Shown piece after piece: positions 55,850 through 64,000 of a stretch of DNA of 64,000 bases. How positions within the stretch are numbered: the stretch's first letter is position 1; every line of letters begins with the position of its first letter. Under the pieces are notes generated by a model that did no database searches, was not told the origin of the DNA, and worked only from the letters and a program-made list of their open reading frames with translations. This stretch comes from Parachlamydiales bacterium (GTDB lineage Bacteria > Chlamydiota > Chlamydiia > Chlamydiales > JABDDJ01), in assembly GCA_041671045.1 (NCBI GenBank), contig JBAZCF010000003.1:1-64000 (forward strand), given 5' to 3'. Both the position numbers and the translations under genes were made by a program.

Positions 55850-56803
55850 TTAAGCGGTTAAAGCTGCAGCCTGTTTAAGGACGCCGTCAAAGTTTGTGAT
55901 CTCGCGGTCATATACACCTTTTACAGCTTGCAGCTTACGTACACAAGTATTCACAGCCAATAAATTTGCAGGCTCTATTCCTTTTTTCTTAGTCTCATCC
56001 CCAAGATAATTCAAATAAACTTTCATTTTACTAAAGACTTTAGTGCTTGTGCCATATGCTTTATCGAATCCGTCATAGATTTCGTGGGTCGTAACGTCTT
56101 CCCTCATCATATTATTGATCTGCTGCCGAATAGAGCTGACATTTCCGTTTTTGTCGATGGCGATCTCACGTGCATATACACCGACGGTAAGGCCGTAATC
56201 AATTTCTTTCTTATGTTCCGCATAGTGGTCATCAAATGCTTGCTGTAGGTTTTTCTTGCGTTCTCCGGAAGCGTTGTCTACAAGGAATTTAAGAGCTTCG
56301 CTTACAAGATGGTGTTCGGGCAAATCCGTTTTACGGTCTTTTCTAATTTTATTTTCTACAAGATCCGTAATGCGCTTGGGGGATTCTCTGTCAGATATAC
56401 CATCGTTAAGAGAAAGTAAGGTACTGGAAGGAAGTTCTCCGGCTGTTTTGGCGGCAAATTCGTTGGCTTTATCTTGAAGTTGTCCGCTCGGTTTGGACTT
56501 AACGTCTCCGCCTTTTTCAGCTTTTTCTGCAGCCTGGTTTACCCTCGACTGCATGGCTTTTTTGATATCTTTATCTTTTGCTGCTTTTTCCGATCCTTTA
56601 GTTGCAGCTTTCGCTACCGATGCGTTCCTTTCTGACCCTAATTCAGTATCTTTTAAAGTGTCATCTGCATTGACATCAGCAATCTGCGCGTCTTTTATCG
56701 TTTCGTTTGCATCTTGCTTTAGAATCTTCTGGGTAGCGGAGATATTCTGATCCGCCATTATCCCTTGGTTTAAACCTTGTGTTAGATTACCTGTAATACC
56801 CAT
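55850..56803 (-). CDS. copN: T3SS gatekeeper CopN (SctW-like, without TyeA part)
   Basis: This 317-aa protein is the CopN/YopN-type gatekeeper that plugs the type III system and, in Chlamydia, also has host targets. The evidence is its position between sctV and the chaperone gene, and a YopN-like helical core (about 120-317) after an Ala/Lys/Asp-rich N-terminus (KAAKDKDIKKAMQSRVNQ). It is shorter than the roughly 420-residue C. trachomatis CopN because the TyeA-like part is a separate gene. The ATG at 56803 has AAGGAGG upstream. Confidence 0.82.
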   Translation of the reverse strand: MGITGNLTQGLNQGIMADQNISATQKILKQDANETIKDAQIADVNADDTLKDTELGSERNASVAKAATKGSEKAAKDKDIKKAMQSRVNQAAEKAEKGGDVKSKPSGQLQDKANEFAAKTAGELPSSTLLSLNDGISDRESPKRITDLVENKIRKDRKTDLPEHHLVSEALKFLVDNASGERKKNLQQAFDDHYAEHKKEIDYGLTVGVYAREIAIDKNGNVSSIRQQINNMMREDVTTHEIYDGFDKAYGTSTKVFSKMKVYLNYLGDETKKKGIEPANLLAVNTCVRKLQAVKGVYDREITNFDGVLKQAAALTA

Positions 56804-56845
56804 AGTGTTAAAGCCTCCTTGCCTAAACAAAAATTAGTATACTAT

Positions 56846-59023
56846 CTAAGAGATTTGTATCCTTCCTAGCGGCTGTATGCGAATTTCCGGAATGATCTCT
56901 TGATAGGAAACAACAGAGATATCAGTAAACTCCATCTCAATAAGCTTACGAACAAAACGCCTTACGTCAATTGCTGTCAATATGACGGGCGGTTGGCCTC
57001 CTGGGGGAGGAGGTGCTACAGTGTTGCGTACGGCTTGCAGGATAAGTTGTACAGAGTCGGGATCTAGGGCTAGGTAGGAACCGGCGGATGTTTGTTTGAT
57101 TGCGCCCCTGACCATATCTTCAATTTCAGGATCAAGGATATAGACGGATAGGACTGTCTGGCCTTGAGAGTACTTGTAGCTAATATAACGTTTTAATGAT
57201 GAACGGACATATTCTGTTAGTAATACAGTGTCCTTTTCTGTCTGCGCCCATTCTGCCAACGATTCCATCACTGTGCGCAAGTCTTTGACGGAAATCTGCT
57301 CTTGGATCAATCGTTTAAAAATATCTGTCATCTTTTGTAGCGGAATAAGACGGGTCACTTCTTTGATCAAGTCAGGGAAAGATTTCTCCATAAATTCCAA
57401 CATAGCCTTCACTTCTTGGATACCTACGAATTCGTTAGCATAATGGCGGAAGAAATAGGAGAGGTGAAGGATCATTACTTCAAGGGCATTCCAATATTTA
57501 ATGCCGGCTTTGTCTAAGAGCTCTTTATTTTTATTTTCCACCCATAATGAGGGAAGCCCTAAGGAGTTTTTGTAGCTAACATAAGGCAGGTTGTAGCGGC
57601 GGAGGTTTTCTTCTGTTTCGTTTGTAAGCATATAACCATCTAACACCTTGCCTCTGACGATAGGGACTTCATTCAAATGGATAGAATACTCATCTGTTTC
57701 CAATATAGGGGAGTCTGTTCTGACGTGAACGCCGGGGAAGCGTACGCCTAAGTCCGAGTACAGCGCCTGCCTCATACGGGGAATCATTTGATCCACGAAG
57801 CTTGCTCCTTTAGCAACTTTTTGTATCTCTTGGCTTAAACCTTTACCTGTTTCTAATATAACCGGGAGGGTTAATGCATAGCTGTCAATGCCACCGCCTG
57901 AAATGACCTTATGTCCTTTAACACCAGTGTCAATACTGGAAGGTTCATCAGCAGCGGATGAGATCGTACCTCCGCCCGTACCGGCCAACGCTTGGGAAGT
58001 ATTACGGCTTTGTTCAGTTGTCATTAATGCATAACCTAGCATTCCCAATGCAGAGGCCAAAATTAAGAAAGGAGGGGCAGGAAAGCCGGGAATAGCAGCC
58101 ATACCCATTAAGAAGGCTGCAGATAGAAGTAGCGCTTTTGGTTGTTTTAAAATCTGGCCCGAAATCTCCGAACCTAAATTGGATTTACCTGTATCGCTCG
58201 TAACCCGTGTCGTCACGATACCTGCCGTAATAGAAATTAGAAGCGCAGGGATCTGGGACACCAAGCCGTCACCAATGGACAAGATGGAATAAGTTTGAAC
58301 CGCATCCATTGCTTCCATCCCATTGATCAACATACCGATGGTGATACCACCCATAATGTTAATCAAAGTGATAACGATACCGGCAATGGCGTCACCTTTA
58401 ACGAACTTCATCGCACCATCCATCGCACCGTATAATTGGCTCTCTTTCTGAATGGCTAAACGTCTGTCTCGCGCTTGGTTGGAATCGATCAAACCTGCGC
58501 GCATGTCCGCATCAATACTCATCTGCTTACCGGGCATAGCGTCCAAGGTAAAACGGGCTGCAACCTCAGCCACACGTTCAGCACCCTTTGTAATAACGAT
58601 AAATTGAACGAGGGTAATGATAAGGAAGATAACGCCACCGACGACGAAATTGCCCCCAACGACGAAGTTACCGAATCCGAAGATAATGTCACCCGCATTT
58701 GCTTGTAAAAGGATCTGACGAGTAGAGGCAATGTTCAAGCCCAGCCGGTAAAGGGTGGTAATCAGTAGTAGGGAAGGGAAGATGGACAAGTGGACTGCAC
58801 TGGGGATATATAAAGCAACCATCAGCAAGAGGACGGAAATGGTCAGGTTAAGGGCGATAAGGTAGTCGATCAGATGGGGATTCAATGGAATAATGATCAT
58901 ACCAATAATGCCGATGATCAATAGCGCTAGTGCAACGTCACTTGCACGCGAAATATTTTCCATCGATTGGTCGCCGCCCAGTCTGGCGGTAATCCCATCC
59001 AGGATTCTTCTTATCAGTTCCAT
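56846..59023 (-). CDS. sctV: T3SS export gate protein SctV (CdsV/LcrD)
   Basis: This 725-aa inner-membrane protein forms the nonameric export gate. The N-terminal half (about 25-330) has about eight membrane helices and the FHIPEP-family segment LVQFIVITKGAERVAEVAARFTLDAMPGKQMSIDAD. The C-terminal half is the cytoplasmic domain that receives chaperone-substrate complexes. The length is normal. It is transcribed with sctU (32-base gap) and copN (42-base gap). Confidence 0.95.
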   Translation of the reverse strand: MELIRRILDGITARLGGDQSMENISRASDVALALLIIGIIGMIIIPLNPHLIDYLIALNLTISVLLLMVALYIPSAVHLSIFPSLLLITTLYRLGLNIASTRQILLQANAGDIIFGFGNFVVGGNFVVGGVIFLIITLVQFIVITKGAERVAEVAARFTLDAMPGKQMSIDADMRAGLIDSNQARDRRLAIQKESQLYGAMDGAMKFVKGDAIAGIVITLINIMGGITIGMLINGMEAMDAVQTYSILSIGDGLVSQIPALLISITAGIVTTRVTSDTGKSNLGSEISGQILKQPKALLLSAAFLMGMAAIPGFPAPPFLILASALGMLGYALMTTEQSRNTSQALAGTGGGTISSAADEPSSIDTGVKGHKVISGGGIDSYALTLPVILETGKGLSQEIQKVAKGASFVDQMIPRMRQALYSDLGVRFPGVHVRTDSPILETDEYSIHLNEVPIVRGKVLDGYMLTNETEENLRRYNLPYVSYKNSLGLPSLWVENKNKELLDKAGIKYWNALEVMILHLSYFFRHYANEFVGIQEVKAMLEFMEKSFPDLIKEVTRLIPLQKMTDIFKRLIQEQISVKDLRTVMESLAEWAQTEKDTVLLTEYVRSSLKRYISYKYSQGQTVLSVYILDPEIEDMVRGAIKQTSAGSYLALDPDSVQLILQAVRNTVAPPPPGGQPPVILTAIDVRRFVRKLIEMEFTDISVVSYQEIIPEIRIQPLGRIQIS

Positions 59024-59055
59024 ATATGCCTTCTCCCAGTGTCCTTATCCGTCAT

Positions 59056-60135
59056 TCAATCTAAATCCGTTTCTTGATAATCATATTCTTTTTCTGTATC
59101 CAACGCCGCAATCCATCGCAGGATTTCAGCCGTGGCTTCATAGGCTTCTTCTGGAATAAATTCGTGCAATTCTCCTTCATCCCAAAGTTTATGTGCTAAT
59201 CTTATATTTCTTACAATCGGAACATTATACATTTTTGCAAAGCGAATCATCTGCTCTGCGATTAAATTTTCCCCCATGCCAAGAATATAAGGCGCTGCAT
59301 CCGTATCTCTGTTGTAACCTATCGCAATAGCTAAATGCGTCGGATTTGTTACCACTGCTTTTGCATTTTTTATGCCACCGCTAGGTCCTTCGCCAAATGC
59401 GATTTCCTGAGCAATTTGTTTACGTTTACCTTTGATGTGGGGGTCGCCTTCAGTGTTTTTGTATTCTTGTTTTATCTCAAATTTTTCCATTTTCATTTCT
59501 TTGGCAAATGACTTTTTCTGATATGCAAAGTCTGCCACCGCTACAATGACGAAAAATATACCTACTTTAATAATAACTTCTTTTAAAAACGTGTAAAACA
59601 CAAGCAATGCTGTCGACGTATGAACATCCAATGTTTTTATTAAGACAGGAATGCTATGCCACATGACGAGGTAAACAAGATAGCCTGCAACTGTGATTTT
59701 AATACAGGATTTGAGCAGCTCTATGAGTGTTTTCAACTTAAACTTAGCTTTAAGATTCTGTACAGGGTCGAATTTCTTTGGATCAAACTTGAAAACTTCC
59801 GTGGTGAAAACAGGGCCTACAGCTAGGAAGTTAACAACGACGCCAATAACGGATACGATCACTAAGATTGGAAGGGAAATGTAAAAAATGTCCATGATGG
59901 AGGACATGTAAAGAGAGGGAAGGATTGTCTCTAAGTTGTTGTAGTTTATTAACTTAAAATTCTCAGCAAGAACCGCACCCATTTTGTTGTACAAAAAATG
60001 GCTCATTCCAAGAACAGCCCAGACAGATACAATAAATGTAAATGCCGAGGGTAAATCCTGAGATTTAGCAACCTGTCCTTTCTTTCTGGCATCCCGCATT
60101 TTCTTCGGGGTTGCCTTCTCGGTTTTCTCACCCAT
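59056..60135 (-). CDS. sctU: T3SS switch protein SctU (CdsU/YscU)
   Basis: This 359-aa protein has four N-terminal membrane helices and a cytoplasmic domain that cuts itself at the NPTH motif (Asn264-His267) to switch substrate specificity. The N-terminus (MGEKTEKATPKKMRDARKKGQVAKS) is the usual family start. A strong ribosome binding site (GGAGGTGACGGACG) precedes it and an 8-bp palindrome lies just upstream. It is the first gene of the operon sctU-sctV-copN-tyeA-chaperone-effector-malQ. Confidence 0.95.
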   Translation of the reverse strand: MGEKTEKATPKKMRDARKKGQVAKSQDLPSAFTFIVSVWAVLGMSHFLYNKMGAVLAENFKLINYNNLETILPSLYMSSIMDIFYISLPILVIVSVIGVVVNFLAVGPVFTTEVFKFDPKKFDPVQNLKAKFKLKTLIELLKSCIKITVAGYLVYLVMWHSIPVLIKTLDVHTSTALLVFYTFLKEVIIKVGIFFVIVAVADFAYQKKSFAKEMKMEKFEIKQEYKNTEGDPHIKGKRKQIAQEIAFGEGPSGGIKNAKAVVTNPTHLAIAIGYNRDTDAAPYILGMGENLIAEQMIRFAKMYNVPIVRNIRLAHKLWDEGELHEFIPEEAYEATAEILRWIAALDTEKEYDYQETDLD

Positions 60136-60151
60136 CGTCCGTCACCTCCGG

Positions 60152-60170
60152 CCCCTTGATTTTCAAGGGG
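60152..60170 (-). promoter_or_regulatory. Leader palindrome before sctU
   Basis: CCCCTTGA and TCAAGGGG form a perfect 8-bp stem with a 3-base loop. On the minus strand the stem ends two bases before the GGAGGTG ribosome binding site, 16 bases before the sctU ATG. It could be an operator or an mRNA hairpin controlling access to the site. Confidence 0.55.
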
Positions 60171-60562
60171 TGCCATGACATCAAAACAGCAAAAAATGAT
60201 AAATACAACAACTTTTAGTCCATTCTAGAGAGTAATCATGGTCAAGGAATTCGCAGGGGAAATAAATTCAAACATTACATATATAAGCAATTTATATACT
60301 CTCTTATTATTAGTATACTTTAGTAAAATCGTCACTGTCAAGATAAATGCATTAATAAAAATTTAATTTATATTGTGTAATTGTGTTGTGTTTCGTGTTT
60401 TGTTATTTAACATTTTATCAATACAAAGATGCATTCATAAATCATCTAATTCAACTTTGAAGATAGGCTCTAAAACATTACCCTTGTAAAGTTGTTTCAA
60501 AATAGATATATTGTTTTAGTAAATATGAAAAAATTCTAGCATCTCTTCTATCTGGAGAATAT
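60171..60562. other. Divergent intergenic region, sctU and ychF
   Basis: This 392-base AT-rich gap lies between the T3SS operon and ychF and must contain both promoters. I find no RNA gene or additional frame, and no -35/-10 pair that I would single out. Confidence 0.5.
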
Positions 60563-61657
60563 ATGGCTCAACTTTCCTGCGGCATTGTCGGACTGCCTAA
60601 TGTCGGCAAATCCACACTTTTTAATGCCTTAACTTCTTGCCTGGCAAGCGCATCCAATTACCCCTTCTGCACAATCGAGCCAAACATCGGTATTGTTGAA
60701 GTATACGATCCTCGCTTACAGGCATTATCTAATATCTCCCACAGCAATAAGATCCTATATGCCACTATGCAGTTTGTAGATATTGCAGGACTCGTTGCCG
60801 GCGCTGCCAAAGGAGAAGGATTGGGAAATAAATTCCTAGCCAATATTCGCGAAACAGATGCTATCGTGCATGTCGTCCGCTGTTTCGAAGACGAGGATGT
60901 CATCCATGTCAATGGAACTGTCGATCCCATCAGCGATATTGAAGTGATCAACATTGAATTAGCGCTTGCAGACCTTCAAACTATCGACAACATCGTGTCA
61001 CGTTTGGAAAAACAACTCAAAAGCAACAAAGAAATCGCAGTGGAACTGGAGTGCCTAAAAAAAGTCCAGGCACACCTTAACGAAAACCTCCCTGTGCGTA
61101 CTTTAAATTTAACCGAGCAAGAACGCCAACTGCTTATTCCTTACCCCCTCCTTACCAATAAAAGAGTTCTTTACGCTGCCAATGTATCCGAAGACTTCTT
61201 GCCATCTATGGAAAATCCCTACGTTCAGAAAGTCAGAGAATATGCCGAAAAAGAAGGCAGCATAGTCATCCCCATCTGCGCTAAAATCGAAGCCGAAATA
61301 TCCCAACTCCCTCCTGAAGAACGTCCTGAATTCTTAGAAAGCATCGGCCTGACAGAATCAGGTTTAACACGTCTAATCCGTGCTTCCTTCAATATGTTGG
61401 GATTGATCACCTATCTTACGACAGGTGAAATTGAAACTCGCGCATGGACAATCAATAAAGGAATGACTGCTGTCGAAGCCGCCGGAAAAATCCATACCGA
61501 TATCCAAAAAGGATTTATCCGCGCGGAAACTGTCGCCTACAACGATTTTATTACTTGCAACGGAAGAGTAGGTGCGCGCGAAGCTGGAAAGGCCCGCTCG
61601 GAAGGGCGCGAATATATCGTTCAGGATGGCGATGTGATTTTGTTTATGCATAATTGA
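60563..61657 (+). CDS. ychF: Ribosome-binding ATPase YchF
   Basis: This 364-aa Obg-like P-loop protein binds ribosomes and hydrolyses ATP. It has a G1 motif GLPNVGKST (10-18), the switch DIAGLVAGAAKGEGLGNKFL, an altered G4 NVSE that favours ATP, and the C-terminal TGS domain (from about 280, LITYLTTGEIETRAW). The length and motifs are normal. It stands beside sctU, as in Chlamydia. Confidence 0.95.
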   Translation: MAQLSCGIVGLPNVGKSTLFNALTSCLASASNYPFCTIEPNIGIVEVYDPRLQALSNISHSNKILYATMQFVDIAGLVAGAAKGEGLGNKFLANIRETDAIVHVVRCFEDEDVIHVNGTVDPISDIEVINIELALADLQTIDNIVSRLEKQLKSNKEIAVELECLKKVQAHLNENLPVRTLNLTEQERQLLIPYPLLTNKRVLYAANVSEDFLPSMENPYVQKVREYAEKEGSIVIPICAKIEAEISQLPPEERPEFLESIGLTESGLTRLIRASFNMLGLITYLTTGEIETRAWTINKGMTAVEAAGKIHTDIQKGFIRAETVAYNDFITCNGRVGAREAGKARSEGREYIVQDGDVILFMHN

Positions 61658-61669
61658 TTTGAGGCAAGG

Positions 61670-62794
61670 ATGACCAAAGAAGAAGATACCATATTTGTAA
61701 CCTGCGGGCCTGGCCTCGAAGAGTTATTAGCTGCAGAACTGCAACGTTTAGGTTGCCTATTCCTTAAAGAAGGATTTAGAGGCGTATACGTCGATGAAGC
61801 ATCACTCGAAGACTGCTGCCGCATCAATTACTGTTCACGCATAGCTACACGTGTACTTTGGCCTTTGGTACGCTTTAAATGCAATAACCGCGACGCCCTC
61901 TATAAAGCTGCTCTGGATATACCTTGGGAAAAAATTGTCAATAAAAGGGCAACTATCGCCATTGACAGCAACGTCACCAATAACAATCAGTTCAATAATA
62001 GCCATTTTGCCGGACTGGTCGTCAAAGATGCCTTATGCGATAGGTTACGTGACCTGCGCGGCGAGCGCCCCAGTGTAAATATTGAAGAACCTGATGTTCA
62101 AATCAATCTTCACGTCTCAGGATACCACGGCACAATTTACCTGGACACTTCAGGAATACCCCTGCATAAAAGAGGTTATCGCCTGGATGGGGGCATGGCT
62201 CCATTGCAAGAGAACCTAGCAGCAGCCATTCTCCAACTTATCGGCTATGACGGCTCCGGCGTATTATGCGATCCATTATGCGGTTCAGGCACCTTTTTAG
62301 CTGAAGCTGCGCTAATGGCAACGGGGACTGCTCCCGGATTTTTGCGCACCAAGTGGGGATTTATGAACCATCCTCATTTTAAGCAGGAAGAGTGGCTGAA
62401 ATTGAAGAACACAATCGATAGATTGCGCCGTCCCTTAGCTAAAAACTCTATTCTCGGGGTAGACTGCAATAGCAGTGTTATCCAAATCTGCAAGAAAAAT
62501 CTTCGTGCTGCAGGTTTTCACAATGATATTCAAGTCGAGCATACAGATTTTACAGAAACATCATTTAAAGGTCCTATCAAATGGATTGTTGCAAACCCAC
62601 CCTATGACCGTAGATTAAGTTCAGGTCCCCAGGCTGGACAGCTTTATTCACTGCTGAGCCAATTCATTGCCTTACGTAAACCAGAGAACTATGGCGTTTT
62701 AATCCCTAGTGAATCCAAAGAAAAATGGTCCGGTAGTCAATCGATTAAGCTGTCTAACGGGGGATTCCCGATACAACTGCTTACTAGAAAGTAA
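61670..62794 (+). CDS. rlmL: THUMP-domain 23S rRNA guanine methyltransferase
   Basis: This 374-aa protein is a THUMP-containing N2-guanine methyltransferase, related to the N-terminal half of E. coli RlmL. The THUMP domain spans about 1-165. The catalytic domain has CDPLCGSGTFLAEAALMA (SAM motif I), a conserved D in LGVDCNSSVI, and NPPYDRRL (motif IV). It starts 12 bases after ychF and is probably co-transcribed. Whether it targets 23S rRNA G2445 or a tRNA guanine cannot be decided by motif. Confidence 0.82.
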   Translation: MTKEEDTIFVTCGPGLEELLAAELQRLGCLFLKEGFRGVYVDEASLEDCCRINYCSRIATRVLWPLVRFKCNNRDALYKAALDIPWEKIVNKRATIAIDSNVTNNNQFNNSHFAGLVVKDALCDRLRDLRGERPSVNIEEPDVQINLHVSGYHGTIYLDTSGIPLHKRGYRLDGGMAPLQENLAAAILQLIGYDGSGVLCDPLCGSGTFLAEAALMATGTAPGFLRTKWGFMNHPHFKQEEWLKLKNTIDRLRRPLAKNSILGVDCNSSVIQICKKNLRAAGFHNDIQVEHTDFTETSFKGPIKWIVANPPYDRRLSSGPQAGQLYSLLSQFIALRKPENYGVLIPSESKEKWSGSQSIKLSNGGFPIQLLTRK

Positions 62795-62808
62795 TCGCAT
62801 CTAAACAG

Positions 62809-62829
62809 GAGGCCTTTCCCCTAGGCCTC
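62809..62829 (+). terminator. Hairpin after the rRNA methyltransferase gene
   Basis: GAGGCCT (62809-62815) and AGGCCTC (62823-62829) form a perfect 7-bp stem with a TTCCCCT loop, 14 bases after the stop codon. AACTTTATC follows, a poor T run. Confidence 0.5.
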
Positions 62830-62866
62830 AACTTTATCTGGAGGAGATGCTAAGACAGGCTAAACC

Positions 62867-62895
62867 TGTCCTAGTATAGGATACTCTAATACTAG
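62867..62895. repeat. Second copy of the 15-mer, hairpin-forming
   Basis: TGTCCTAGTATAGGA (62867-62881) is identical to 39221-39235. CTAGTAT (62871-62877) pairs with ATACTAG (62889-62895) around an 11-base loop. Both copies lie after a gene end, so they may be a small dispersed intergenic element. Confidence 0.5.
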
Positions 62896-63056
62896 CAACA
62901 CTTCTCTTCGTAAAATAGAATTATCGCTAGGTTTATTTATATAAACATCTCAATGCTATTCACTTAAGTCTTTCATCTTAAGGAATCTTGGTCCTATTTT
63001 TGTTGAGGCTAATCATTTAAATTTCTTTTCATAATGTATAAAATCTATTTGAAAAG

Positions 63057-63065
63057 TGATATAAT
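63057..63065 (+). promoter_or_regulatory. Extended -10 promoter for the secreted protein gene
   Basis: TGATATAAT is a perfect extended -10 (TGnTATAAT) 30 bases before the start codon at 63096. No consensus -35 is seen at the usual spacing, which an extended -10 can tolerate. Confidence 0.6.
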
Positions 63066-63095
63066 GAAGTTAACGTCTTAAAGAGAGGCTAATAT

Positions 63096-64000
63096 ATGTC
63101 TCATAAAATTATTGCCTTATTGTCTGCCCTTCTATTCTCCTTCGCACCTGTCAATGCAGACTTCTCTCCCTGGCTATTTAACGTGTACGCTATAGATTCC
63201 ATAGGTACTCCAGCCCAAGCTTACGGATCTTCTATTCAAGGAATTGTAGGGGCAGGTAACAATGCTTATTTCAATGGAGCTAGCATACATTCCAATGCCG
63301 GAGCGGGACCAGGCACAGCCTATTCTTTATATACAGGTGGAAAAGCCGTTTGGACTAGCGGAAACGTTCAAAATGGTGGGATAGATGCCGGAGGAAATGT
63401 TACGATCAGTTCTACATCTGTGAATGGAAATATATCTAGCGGTGGGAAGCTAACAGGGACCAGCGGTAATATTTCCGGAAATGTAACCCTTGCACAGACT
63501 AACCAGGCCAGCCCTTCATTAACTATTAGCGGAACGCTTCAAGAAAACACACCTTATACCCCATCAATTAATTTATCTGCTGTTTCAGCCTTCTTTCAAA
63601 ATGCCAGCTCTACTTGGGCTGCAATGAGTACTAATGTTTTAGCTGTCAATAACTTTGGCCAATTACTTGTTACAGTGTTAACTCCCGGTATGAACTTCCT
63701 TAATCTTACAGCGGCACAGTTCAACTCTTATTGGGGAATGAATTTTATCGGAACAAATGCTTCCAATTTGGTAATAAACATCACAGATACTAATTTTAGC
63801 GGAACCTTGAATAATTTAGTCTACTCCTTTACCGGGGGAATGACTTCAAGCAATCTATTAGTCAACGCTAATTCCGCCACCAATATCCTCATCAGCGGAC
63901 AGAATGCCAGTTTACTGGCACCGAACGCTTTGATTACATTTCCTAGCGGTCAAGTTACAGGTAACTTAGTAGCAAACAACCTAAGAGGAGCCGGTTCAGT
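63096..64000 (+). CDS. Secreted choice-of-anchor-A-like protein (partial)
   Basis: The gene runs off the window, so 301 residues are visible. It begins with a signal peptide (MSHKIIALLSALLFSFAPVNA) followed by WLFNVYAIDSIGTPAQAYGS, SSIQGIVGAGNNAYFNGASI and repeated Gly/Asn/Ser-rich strands (GGNVTISST, GGKLTGTSGNI). This order resembles the choice-of-anchor-A (collagen-binding/ice-binding-like) fold: a start on FNVF-type residues, a GxVGxGxN step and a parallel beta region. It would be exported through Sec and act at the envelope or outside. A C-terminal anchor, if any, is beyond the window. AAGAGAGG is the ribosome binding site. Confidence 0.65.
   Translation, partial: MSHKIIALLSALLFSFAPVNADFSPWLFNVYAIDSIGTPAQAYGSSIQGIVGAGNNAYFNGASIHSNAGAGPGTAYSLYTGGKAVWTSGNVQNGGIDAGGNVTISSTSVNGNISSGGKLTGTSGNISGNVTLAQTNQASPSLTISGTLQENTPYTPSINLSAVSAFFQNASSTWAAMSTNVLAVNNFGQLLVTVLTPGMNFLNLTAAQFNSYWGMNFIGTNASNLVINITDTNFSGTLNNLVYSFTGGMTSSNLLVNANSATNILISGQNASLLAPNALITFPSGQVTGNLVANNLRGAGS

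Noticed and set aside
58590..58720. Tandem NFVVGG repeat in SctV
   Set aside because: The FGxFVVGGNxVVG segment is a normal family feature of SctV proteins.
1..64000. CRISPR array, complete tRNA or rRNA gene
   Set aside because: No regularly spaced direct repeats and no complete cloverleaf or rRNA segment were seen; only the tRNA half at 8803-8850.

Overview
The window looks like a chromosomal segment of an environmental, probably amoeba-associated chlamydia (order Parachlamydiales). The strongest evidence is the block ychF - sctU - sctV - copN - chaperone - malQ at 50.4-61.7 kb, which has the same order as the pathogenic Chlamydia type III secretion locus. A PknD-type kinase, several large unrecognised helical proteins and a eukaryote-like BTB/POZ protein agree with this. 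Genes that Chlamydia trachomatis lacks, to my knowledge (aconitase, acetyl-CoA synthetase, queF, a fatty-acid desaturase), point to an environmental relative. I cannot name a genus from sequence alone.

Layout. 0-2.6 kb: a transposase inactivated by a 17-bp tandem duplication, then a two-gene ABC exporter. 2.78-8.85 kb: a likely integrated island. It is bounded by two 23-bp near-identical direct repeats carrying a CAT-anticodon tRNA motif, the right one attached to a tRNA 3' half. It holds a HigBA-like pair, an AlbA_2/Schlafen-type protein, an Xre regulator, a decayed RAYT transposase, a HicAB operon with a palindromic operator, and a tyrosine integrase broken in a homopolymer. 8.9-11.1 kb: a fused ABC protein, an unassigned gap and a small acidic protein. 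11.3-24.6 kb: mostly housekeeping genes (desaturase, folC, PHP phosphatase, murB, nusB, queF, aconitase, Nudix, pknD). 24.7-37.5 kb: lineage-specific proteins, a GNAT enzyme, a cluster of pseudogenes, the BTB protein, an internally duplicated 950-aa protein and a secreted protein with kinase-like motifs. 37.5-50.3 kb: PEBP, rlmI, ribD, acsA, a coiled-coil protein with an acidic tail, a DUF255 thioredoxin-like protein and a TPR protein. 50.4-62.8 kb: malQ, a 961-aa putative effector, the T3SS genes, ychF and an rRNA methyltransferase. 63.1-64.0 kb: the start of a secreted choice-of-anchor-A-like protein.

How the genes may work together. The T3SS operon encodes the export gate (SctV), the substrate-specificity switch (SctU), the gatekeeper (CopN, with TyeA as a separate gene here) and a CesT-type chaperone. 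The 961-aa protein, the BTB protein, the 950-aa duplicated protein and two small proteins with hydrophobic segments are candidate secreted or inclusion-associated factors. Aconitase and acetyl-CoA synthetase suggest a fuller central metabolism than in animal pathogens.

Most notable observations: a perfect 12-bp inverted repeat that encloses the aconitase ribosome binding site and ends on its start codon; the split CopN/TyeA; a large gene between the T3SS chaperone and malQ; a palindrome next to the sctU ribosome binding site; the BTB protein with an internally repeated N-terminus; and the paired repeats at the island ends.
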